The notes under the pieces are model-generated. The model worked only from the letters and a program-made list of their open reading frames with translations. It was not told the origin of the DNA and ran no database searches. The position numbers and the translations under genes are program-made. From Armillaria gallica (Eukaryota > Basidiomycota > Agaricomycetes > Agaricales > Physalacriaceae), in contig JBANDB010000002.1 in the NCBI GenBank assembly GCA_037576215.1, forward strand, positions 1,116,001 to 1,180,000: a stretch of 64,000 bases of DNA, in the 5' to 3' direction. This document shows, piece by piece, positions 48,338 through 57,989 of this stretch. The first letter of the stretch is position 1. Every line of letters begins with the position of its first letter.

Positions 48338-49271
48338 ATATGCAGATGGTCCATCTGCCAGTCACTGTCCCACCAGTCATGCCTTAAACAAAGGACGTCT
48401 AACCATGCATACTCCGCTCCCATATTAAGCATCTTGATGTGGATCAGGTCAAGATTAGCATCTTTCAGAATGGGCACAGGCCATTCAAGTCAATTGATGG
48501 GTGTGCACACATACATATGATCGCTTTCAGCCATCCATGCATGTGATATTGGCTGTGGGCATTGGTGGGTGACCCACCACGGCACCACTCGATTACTGTA
48601 AAGATCCCAGACACACCGAGGAGGCACCTGCGGGTTGATGATGATTAGGTTGCTGGCAAGTACTTGAAGCACATCTTATCGCATCTCCTGATCCAGTGCT
48701 TTGCGGTCTTCTAATTCCTTTGCAATGGCCTTGGCATCAATGTCACTGTGCCAGTATAGGCAGAGATAGGCATGGGCAGTCCCAAAGTCATAGCCCTTAT
48801 TGACATAGTCTTCGAGAAGGGAGTATAGGGATGTGGGGCACGAGTGTGGCTCCAACACCGGCTCGGAGAATACGAAGGCAGGAAGGAGTTTCTTTAGGTG
48901 ATAGAAGTATGTGGATAGGACAGTAGTATAGAGGTTGTATGACACCTCTGTGCAGAGTGTGGTGTTGAGCTTATCTAAGAGACCATTAATGCCAAGCTTA
49001 GCACAGGGGGTGTTGGCAAGTTCAGATGTGATGACAGGCTTCCTATGGGTATAGGCCCGTTGGAGTGCCACTGGTATGCATGATTCCACTTGGCCACTCT
49101 CAGCAAATGCATCGAGGGTCATCTCAGGGAAATCCTTATACTTGAGATCTGACTGTTTCATTCGATATATTATTCATTGCCCTCTTCATGTTTATGCATG
49201 CTTACCTGTTCGACGTTGCCCAGTGATGGAAAATTCTTGAGATAACGCTCAAACCATCTTTCCCCATCCAT

Positions 49272-49799
49272 TTAATTTTTTCTGGTCATAGCTGGAATAA
49301 GATCATGAAATATTGACATCCATGAAGTTAAGCTTATTATCGAGGATCCCTAGGAAATTGGCAGTGTGTGGTGCTAAGTACTGAGGTCGTATTAAAAGCG
49401 CCTTGTCCTCATGAGTCGTGGTAATCAGTGAACAATGTCAATGACTGACCAATGAAGGCATATGCAATCAACTGCTGAGAAATTCTGTGACCAGATAGGA
49501 AGACCGGAAGACTGGATTGATTGGCCAGATAGACACTCAAGGGTATGCATATTCCTACATGGTTCGAATCCTGGGACTCCCGTCAGTGTTGAGTTCATTT
49601 TCTGATGTACCGTGGTTGGATACAATGTACATCCAACAGATGAATAGATTTCGGTATGCTTCAGTATGCTCTTAGGTCTTACATAGCTCTCTAAATCCAG
49701 TGCTTGACCATTGATTGGACCACCTTCAGAAACACTCCACTCAATGATGTCAGATACCGTAAATCATTTCTATACATGATGATGAATCTACTGCAGCGG
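49272..49799. other. Non-genic stretch between HET copy 1 and E4
   Basis: No gene seen. It contains GGTTCGAATCC at about 49559, which looks like a tRNA box B but has no matching box A or stems. Confidence 0.3.
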
Positions 49800-51473
49800 T
49801 GATGAGCCTCCAGGCTCTGTACGCTCAGAATTCGCGGATTTGGCCTGCTAATTAACGCTATTGTCCCTTCAATGGCCTTTCAGCAAACCAATGATTGCAT
49901 GCACATTGATACCACTTTCATCCTACAACAACCACTCCTTATGCGCTTTGTTATCCATCCCATCTTGCCACGCATCATAATTGCCGTACTTCATCATGGC
50001 AAGGCACCTTCGATCGACAATCATCCCAATATGGAATTGACGCATCACTCAGAAGCACCTAGTTGACGTGCTCATTGATCACTCAATGAAAATGACATGA
50101 TTGATGCGAGTACCCTCCCAGCTATGGCAACTACAGACTGTATTTACTAAGGCTGTTACTTCGCCAAGGCCTCAAGAAAACGTTACCCCACGCATACTCC
50201 TCAGCACAATGACTATCACTCAATAATCCGCAGCTAAACAGCACCTAACGATCCAAGCATCACTCAGCGAAAACCATATGGTTCACATCCATACGCGGCA
50301 ACGTCGACAAGTTGATGTTACTTTAGAAGACGAAGTACCATATGTTTCCTCCGATTTTACAAAGCCAAGGCCTTACAGCCTTACTAAGTCTCGTGTATTT
50401 ACTCTATTTATAAATTTGTACTTGTAGTATGAAAACTAGCTAGAAAACGTAGTTTAAGGCCAGTTCATCTCCAGTTGACCCCAGACTATGTCAATTATCA
50501 TCACGCTCTAGTCTATCGCCAGTAAACAGTGTTTATTCACCGTTCTACAGCAATATACTGTTTGCACCAGCATATTCTTGATTGCACGTCGACTCTTGAG
50601 CTCACCAGAGTTATCTCACGGTTTTAACTGTGAAGAGTCCTTCCCTATGCGCTCTTTGCTCTTAACACTATTGGTGCACGCTCATACTGTGCCAATACGT
50701 GATCGCTGTGCTATACCTCGCCCCCATTATCTTTTATAGGCCATCATCGTTTCTCTTTCGCACCATTGGAGTTTTTTACAGTTTCACTTTCGCCATCGTT
50801 ATCGTCGCCCACTTGGGTAGTCTCAGAGCAGACTTAGGATCAGTTTCAGCCAGTTTTCGTATAGTATCAGTCCCCCAAGTGGACTTGAAGGTTAGTTTGA
50901 CATAGGATAGGATTGTTTCAGTACCAGACAAGTTTCGACATCGACTCAGCACCCTCACATCATATAGGACCAGTATTGCCACCAGTTTTCGTAGTTCCAC
51001 ATTTTCTCTTGCCAGCCCACCCTCAGCACCTCGTTCCACATTTATTTCACCACTCGCAGTCCCCATGCCGTTTTCTCATCACCTCGCTCGCCCATAGACT
51101 ATTGCCGACCGTTTAGTCTATTCTCCATCATTCACCTCGCTCTGATTAACGTCGAGTGACATTTTCTAGTCTCGCAGCACGTTTTCTCATACAGATTTGT
51201 GGTATTCACGTCATACCCATTTTCGTTCCCTCTCATTTTGAGAGATCCCTACCAGCTTGAAGCCATAGCATTTAGTACTCGACTACCAAGCAGTACTACT
51301 TCGCAGACTTAAAGTCGCAGTGTATTCTTGCATATAGAGGAATTGTTCTACTGCACGGAGGTGCCCCGAACCACTCGCACACACGATTGCCTTGATTGCC
51401 GTGCCACTACGTTAATTAACCAAGCTCATTCCGAGTTGGTGTTGCCATTGCCATGGAAGTCTAAGGCTCATCA
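49800..51473 (+). mobile_element. E4: solitary TG...CA element, family B
   Basis: The ends are TGATGAGCCT (49800) and AGGCTCATCA (51464-51473), a perfect inverted repeat. The 4-bp duplication GCGG (49796-49799 and 51474-51477) is perfect. It aligns with E5 in reverse. The TATA-like core CTATTTATAAAT is near 50402, with GTAGTATGAAAAC just after. It shares ends, the middle core and the CACGGAGGTG block with family A. 1674 bp, non-coding. Confidence 0.85.
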
Positions 51474-52079
51474 GCGGGCCACTCAAAATAGGACAATGCA
51501 GTGAGCCATTATAGTTTTAATTACCACTGACACCCATAGGAAGGAAGGAAGGAGACTTTACTGATCATCAGCCATGTAGATGCGATCGTTAAAAATGCAC
51601 TTGGTGCTGATTTCTCTAGCAGCATTGGCGCTGACCATTGTTCCCAGCTATAGACCTCAGGATTTATGTCATCCAGTACCAACTATTGCACTTTTATGAT
51701 GCAATTCACCTGCCATTGCTTCTCTCATATATTGACTGAAGAACAAGAACAACACATGGAAACATTACAAAAAGGACTGCAAATTCGCAATTCTGGGATA
51801 TTACATGCTTCGGACGCTCACTGACATATTCCAGCGAAAGAGGATGTGATGGCATGTATCACTAGTAGCTCGTTTAAATGGTAGCTATTCTGCCACTCTA
51901 GAAAGCAATGATCCTAACATCTACAATGGAGGAGTGTATTTGGATTAAATAGGTGTGAATATATGAGGAGAATATAGAGATGCCGTGGTTCAGAACCTAG
52001 AAATGTTCACAGCATCAGAACTTGAACCTGTCTCAAAAACAGTTGCAAAGGCTTACTTATATCAAGTAGGAGATGCCGC
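51474..52079. other. Non-genic stretch
   Basis: I see no gene, RNA or repeat here that I can support. Confidence 0.3.
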
Positions 52080-55000
52080 GGTCTGTAGCAATACCCAAAT
52101 CATTCAGTCTCCTGACTTCTTTCATGTCGAAGAGTCAGAATACTGACAGCTTCTCGAATGTGTTCTGAACTGCTGGTAGTCTTTTTCCCACCACCCAATA
52201 TTGTTCCTCGTCCTCCCCAGGGAAAGGTGGCTTGATTCCGAGCAGTGTATATGAGTTGGCCAGTATGGGGTGCTGGTGGTCAGCAATGATCTGGAACGTG
52301 TGCTCTGTTCGTCTGCCACCTTCATGGTTTTTTTTGACAGTGAATTCTCCCAATCAGGGCTCCCATTTCATGAATCCCTCGGCCAATCCTTGCACAAAGG
52401 CTGATTCAATATAGGGTCCATAGTACATGTTGGCATCCATCTTCTCATCCCGATACACATGTTCATCCCACCAACCTTTGTCACATAATGGAAGCCTCCC
52501 AGCCATGACTTGCGTCCATGATGGTCTCCAACTCTTGCCTGAGTCCCCAGGTTCAGGGTACCGGAAGAACAACTGCCATGCCCAGATCCCTGACCACATG
52601 ACATTTACCAGTGCCATCCATGCATCCTCGTCGGACTGCATCTCATAGTATGCTGGTATCTCCCTGGAATACATGAGGTACACCAGCCCTGTGATTTTAT
52701 CCACAGGATTTGTGGACACCCGCTTCTGCATGTGCGACAGTGGGTTAAACACGTTGGTGTCCAGCTCTATCAGCACATGACTCCATGAAATTGTCTCCAA
52801 AGTGGACATTTGGTCATGAAACTTTCTTTGCACCTCCTCTTGCATGTTTCCATCATTGCCAATATCCCCACCAATAATTGGATTGATGCAGGCCTCCTGC
52901 AGTGTCCATGCGCACCTGAACCAACTCCGGTCACTCTCAAAATCATCCTCTTCAAAACTAAATGGCCTCCCAAGACCACTCAAGTAGCACACAACCCTCA
53001 CACCGTGATACACATATCTGATGGTGGGCACATCAACCTTCCACTCCTGCTTACATAGATGGTCTGTCCACTGGACACCCAGCTGCCTTAAATAGAGAAT
53101 GTCTAACCACGCATATTCCGCTCCCATGTCTCCCATGTTAAGCATCTCGATGCGGATCAGATCGAGGTTAGCATCTTTTGGGGTGGGCACAGGCCATTCA
53201 TGTCCATTTATGGATGTCCATACATTGTCGTGATCTTCCCTATCCATCCACACATGCAATATTGGCTGCGGGCATCAGTGGGTGACCCACCACAGCACCA
53301 CTCAATTACTGTAAAGGTCCCAGACATGCCGAGGAGGCACCTGTGGGTTGATGATTTTGTTGTCGACAAGTACATCTCATCGCATCTCCTGATCCAGTCT
53401 TTTGTGGTGATGTGCTTGGTAACGGCGAGTGGCAAATGGACTAGAGGTTGGCAATGAACACCAACAACACTAAACCAATCACTAACTCTACACTTATCAC
53501 CAATGTATTGAATTCGGGCATTTCGAGTACGATAGAAGCACTCTGCAGACTTCAATAATCAAGGAAAGTTGTTTAAAGACGTTTTATTTCATTACTAGTG
53601 AGCTATACAAGTGTACTACTCGCACTAGCAGGGTTGGTAAGACACAATTGGATGGGTAGTGACTTGACTTGAGCTACTGCACTCGCTCTGACTGGGACTG
53701 CTTTGAACTAGTGGCTCTCTTGGCCCTGTAATGTCTTACAAGTGAATAAACACTTGACTAGTCGCTTTCTAGGCAGACTAGTGGCACTCTTGGCCTAAGA
53801 ATAATACTTTAAACTTCAAGAACTCGCTTGAACTAACTTCGAAACACTCTTGGCCTTTGCAGGACACAAAAGATTGCTCTAAGACACTTCTATTCACTCA
53901 ATGCTATGGGTAACTTAGCGACTAGTAGCCGCTTCGTCAAGGTTAAGCACAAAAGCCTTTAATTGGGGCACTAGATACTGACTAGTAGGTCACAATTGCA
54001 GGGATGGCTTTTCTGAGCCGTGCGTGCACCTATTCTACTACTTATATACTGACAAACAAGGTACGATCGAGCTATAAATAACTGGCTAGAGGGGTATTAT
54101 TGATAAGGATTTCTTGGCTAGTCACAAATAATGGTGAATAATCACACAATAGTCAGTCTAGAAACGGTCGCTTGCTGACTAGTGAGCCTAGGAGCTCCAC
54201 TAGCGGTTGTATTCCGTGTCCTGGGCCCAGCGACGCTCCACTAGTGCCAAGGATAAATGACTAAACAGGGGAGCATGCCTGTAACAGCTGTCAATTGTGA
54301 TCGAAGGTGCAGCCCGGCTATACTAGTACTGATCGCAATGGATCTGTATTGTGCTTAGTCGGATTTGCCTCAAGGTTAATCCGTTGCTAATTCATTTCTA
54401 AGTCCTGTTTTGAGATTGCTGCGTAACTAGTTAACCTGACTTAGGCATTGATGCCCAGATCGGCTCACTAGTGACTGAACTTCATGAGATTTGTGTCCTC
54501 TGCCTCTGGTTGGGTGTGCTAGTCGTGTTACTCATCCGCTAGTGGCCATATTTATTTAGCCCCGCTAGCATTCAAGTTACTAGTATGGCCGGCTGGTAGA
54601 TTTAACCCACTAGTGGTATCGCATCTAAGTCCTGGCTCTACTAGTCGCATACTAGTCTAACTATCAGCTCGAAGCCTCAGCTATAGTCCTTTAAGTATCA
54701 CTAATGTAAGATAGATATGCAATAGTATTATTATAAAATTGCAAAATCTAGGTGTGAACGTGTAGACGGTGTATCAGCAGTCTTCTAATTCCTCTGTGAT
54801 GGCCCTGGCATCCATGCCACTGTGCTAATATGGGTGGAGATAGGCATAGGCAGTCCCAAAGTCATAGCCCTTATTGATATAGTCTTCGAGAAGGGAGTAT
54901 AGGGATGTGGCGCTTGGGTGTGGCTCTGACACCGGCTCAGAGAATATGGAGGTAGGAAGGAGTTTCTTTAGGCAGTAGAAGAGTGCGGATGGGATGGTAG

Positions 55001-55250
55001 TATCAAGGTTGTATGACACCTCTGTGCAGAGTGTGGTGTTGAGCTTATCTAAGAGACCATTAACACTGAGCTTAGCACAGGGAGTGTTGGCAAGTTCGGA
55101 TGTGATGACAGGCCTCCTATGGGTATAGGCCCATTGGAGTGCCACTGGTATGCATGATTCCACTCAGCAACTCTCAGCAAATGCGTTGAGGGTTACTTCA
55201 GGGAAATATTTATACTTGAGATCTGACTTTTTTATTCAATACATTATTGT
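52080..55250 (-). pseudogene. HET-domain protein (copy 2), interrupted by E8
   Basis: This paralog of 45216-49271 starts at about 55250 with SDLKYKYFPEVTLNAFAES; the first exon of copy 1 is missing, so the duplication is 5'-truncated. E8 (53408-54776) splits it. The HET core is open for 301 codons from 53259 to 52354: PTPKDANLDLIRIEMLNMG, GAEYAWLDILYLRQ, VRVVCYLSGLGRPFSF, RSWFRCAWTLQEACINPI. The C-terminus continues to about 52080 (YWVVGKRLPAVQ). TGA codons occur near 55170 (AES-C-stop-VES) and at MR-stop-DV near 53390, the same place where copy 1 has TAA. The shared stop suggests that inactivation preceded duplication. Confidence 0.75.
53408..54776. mobile_element. E8: solitary TGAT...ATCA element, family D, inside HET copy 2
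   Basis: It begins TGATGTGCTT (53408) and ends GGTGTATCA (54776). The flanks are GTGG (53404-53407) and GCAG (54777-54780); copy 1 shows the empty site as GCGG in CTTTGCGGTCTTC near 48708-48696 (minus-strand gene, plus-strand coordinates). The two flanks are CpG to TpG and CpG to CpA versions of GCGG. The body is rich in ACTAGT and has no coding region. A TATATAAGTAGTAG motif on the minus strand near 54040 hints that the element lies in reverse. Confidence 0.65.
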
Positions 55251-55710
55251 TACGGTTTATTCACCTTTTTTGCCTTATCTTATCTTATCTCTCACAACCA
55301 GACCGGCCGGGCCACTGACCATAGAGGTAACTGAGCAGCAGGACAACATTCCCATGTTATCTCTTCGTTGTCACACAATCTCGCTTCGATATTGCATGCT
55401 CATAAGTTCTTACTCCAACAGCATATGCTCACAAACCTTATCCTTTCACATGGTCTATTATTAGAACCCTCATGTTCAGTACTTAAGTAGTAGTTCTCAC
55501 TGTATGTACCCCAGCTTCGAGCTAACTTTAATCTATACTGAAACTATCACTTAATTCATCGCTAAGAGCCTAAGACTTAGCCGGTTCGCCTATTGTTGAG
55601 GAACTCATCGGTGACTGCCCAAATGCGAAACAGCCATTGTTTATCCTTGATAGGAGTTCGGGTTTAATAATTAGCTCGAAGCTTCCCTTTGCTCCTTAAC
55701 TGGAGCTTAC
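55251..55710. other. Non-genic stretch
   Basis: I find no gene. The HET paralogy ends near 55250. Confidence 0.3.
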
Positions 55711-57121
55711 ATGTTGACGACTCTTGAAATCCTCTTATCTGTAGTATACCTCGGGGTTGGTACAGCCCTCTTTGCAGCAGCCATTGTGCTAGCAGTATTA
55801 TTTCATTACAGAGTAATCCCTCATATTTGTAATCAACAGACCTATCCTCCACCTGCCATAAACCATGTCATCCCACAGCAGCCACCGCCGGCATTCTTCT
55901 ACCCACCCTTACCACACCGAGCACCAGCACTCGACGAGCACCCTGGCTTCAACAGGAGAGATGAAGAAGACATTCCTGGGGAGGTGGAGGTTGGCGTTCA
56001 GGAAGGAAGCGATGGAGGTTCTGCTGGAGCAAGACTCCCCTTTATCCAGCTTTCTACAGATGGTTCCCCCTCTCACGAGTCCACCAGTGCTACCCCCCAT
56101 CCAGCAACACGAGCTGCTCCCACAGCAGCCAACCTGGCAAGGTACCTCGTCCGACTTGGCCTGGGGAGAGCAAGCCCATGCGGCTCCCCAGCCTCTGAGC
56201 AACCTACCAGCGGCCGTCCTGGGGGTAGCCAGGTACCAGCAGCCACCATTGGGCCCCACGACATCTTCATTGATTCCACTTCTGAGCTTGACGTTGTCTG
56301 GGACAACCTCAATCTACCCTACACAGCCTTCTTTCCCCATCGAGGGAATCCATACCGGCCAAGCACCCCAGACCCAGAGTACCCTGCCATACTCCGCTGG
56401 GACGAGTCAATACGAGTCACCAGGTGGTCACCCACTCCCCCAGAGCCAACCAGGGAGTCGATGCCAGAGCCCCCATCACTTCAGGGAGGAACTAACAGCA
56501 GATCAAGATTGGGCCCTGATGCCGGCTGGAAGGGATTACGCATATTATGGATATAGCTACATCTTAAAGGAGGAAGCTGCTCATTTTGCCTGCCTTGCCT
56601 ACAATATGATCCATCGCAACTGCCAGGTCCAGGTCCCTGACCAATATCAATGACCCCAGATTGATCTGCCGCCGATAATGTATATGCCGGAACCAATGGA
56701 TGACGAACCACTGGTACCCCTGCTGCGGACCACGGTACCTGATTACCCAAGATGGCAACTGGGTTATGCCCCCATTGTACCAAGCTATGCATATCCCTGG
56801 GGGTATAGACCACCAGGCATGCAGGGACGGCCTAGGCTCTTTGCCGCTGCTAATGCCTATGACGGTGTGGGATTCTTGAATGCTCCCCCACCACCTAGCA
56901 AGCCACAGCCACTGACAGGACCACTGCTGGTGCTGCCTGTCATCCCTCAGAGATGGGTGCCACCTCAATACCCACCACCACTGGGACCACCAGAAGCCCT
57001 AGGCATAGATCTGAGGCAAATACAGCCCTCTCTAGCAAGAATAAATGGATACATTTTCCCTATGTGTAGCAAGACTCTCTGTACAGGCTTCTATGACTGT
57101 CTATTACCCTTGTATGCCTAG
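55711..57121 (+). pseudogene. Membrane-anchored proline-rich hypothetical protein, frameshifted
   Basis: ATG 55711 opens with one hydrophobic helix (VVYLGVGTALFAAAIVLAVL), then a Pro-rich region and IFIDSTSELDVVWDNLNL (about 56263). Near 56480 the sensible frame changes by one: after PEPPSL the other frame reads REELTADQDWALMPAGRDYA and YILKEEAAHFACLAYNMI. TGA at 56651-56653 (QYQ-stop-PQIDLPP) then interrupts this second frame, which runs to 57121 (VPDYPRWQLGYAPIVPSYAY). The second frame is also open far upstream (from 55865), so the region is a true double-open stretch. I recall similar repeated mushroom proteins but no function. A single-base indel is the simplest explanation; programmed frameshifting cannot be excluded. 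Confidence 0.5.
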
Positions 57122-57287
57122 GAATGGTTACATAATGCAATTATCCCCTCCTATTGCACCCATACCCCTTTGAACGATGCCCCGACAATCAATCCCGCCC
57201 CTCTGGGCACTGGTACGATGATTTGAGCACAGCCACTGTCCAAAACTGTCTACGGCATGTTTGGCTCAGGCATATCCATCGGCATCA

Positions 57288-57770
57288 CCAGCAAATGACC
57301 TCGTGGGAATTGGCATCGCGTGTCAGATCATCCCATGAATTTGCCCCTCCTTCCCACCCTCCTCACCTCCTGCCCTTTGCCTGCTGTCCCTCCTGTTCGC
57401 TGCCCGCCATAACGGGTGCCTCTCAAGCATTTACGCTGGCATCTGAATCACCAGAAAATGACCTCGGTATTGCCACATCATGCCATAAATTCACTTCACT
57501 GCCACCCTCCCGCTCGCTGCCCACCATAACAGGCGCCTCTCAAGCATTTGCATTAGCATCACCAGCAAATGACCTCTGTTAGAATCGGCATCGTCACATC
57601 ATGCCATGAATTTGCTCCACTGCTGCCCTCCTGCTTGCTGCCCACCATAACAGGTGCCTTAGGCATCGATATCAATAAATGTGATCAGGGAATTGACATT
57701 GCATCAGATCATGCCTGTGAATTCGATTCGGATCCACTGCTGCCCTCCCGCTCGCTGCCACAATGTGCAC
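57288..57770 (+). repeat. Degenerate tandem repeat, unit about 108-160 bp
   Basis: CCAGCAAATGACCTC recurs at about 57289, 57449 (one change) and 57557. Each copy is followed by CATCATGCCATGAATT-like, CTCGCTGCCCACCATAACAGG-like and CTCTCAAGCATTT-like blocks. A fourth partial copy is at about 57705-57765. It directly follows the proline-rich ORF and has no own coding logic. Confidence 0.6.
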
Positions 57771-57989
57771 CTATCTGACTTTGTCCAGGAAATTCTGCTA
57801 AAAGTGAGTTGTTACCATTGCAACCATTATACACATTCAGACTTGTATGACTACAGTTGCTCACAGAATCAAGATTTTCCTCAGTCAAGTCATAACCTCA
57901 TTGCTCTTCCATTGTTTCAGGCATAGCTGTACATTTTACATGCAGTGCTCTATACACAAGTATTGATATACACGATGATGTCCTGTATG

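Larger units (their letters stand above)
45216..49271 (-). pseudogene. HET-domain protein (copy 1), interrupted by E3 and a CACTA-type MITE
   Basis: Exon 1 is 49271-49206 (MDGERWFERYLKNFPSLGN), followed by a 53-bp intron (49205-49153). Exon 2 starts SDLKYKDFPEMTLDAFAES. The signature of the HET (heterokaryon incompatibility, PF06985-type) region is MGAEYAWLDVLCLR near 48420-48380, after VPILKDANLDLIHI. The MITE splits the gene at 47859-48337. E3 splits it again at 45665-47331. The C-terminus lies at 45664-45216 (YWVVGERLPDH; FQKLSVFRIPDIKEAKRLND). Stops include TAA at codon R-stop-DVLQ near 48680 and TAG replacing Trp in RA-W-TLQEA near 47712. HET proteins mediate non-self recognition in fungi; this copy is dead. 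Confidence 0.75.

Noticed and set aside
49540..49590. tRNA gene suggested by GGTTCGAATCC
   Set aside because: No box A at a usable distance, no acceptor or anticodon stem pairing.
3116..54780. piggyBac or Tc1/mariner origin of the TG...CA elements
   Set aside because: piggyBac duplicates TTAA and Tc1/mariner duplicates TA. The flanks here are 4 bp with central CG.
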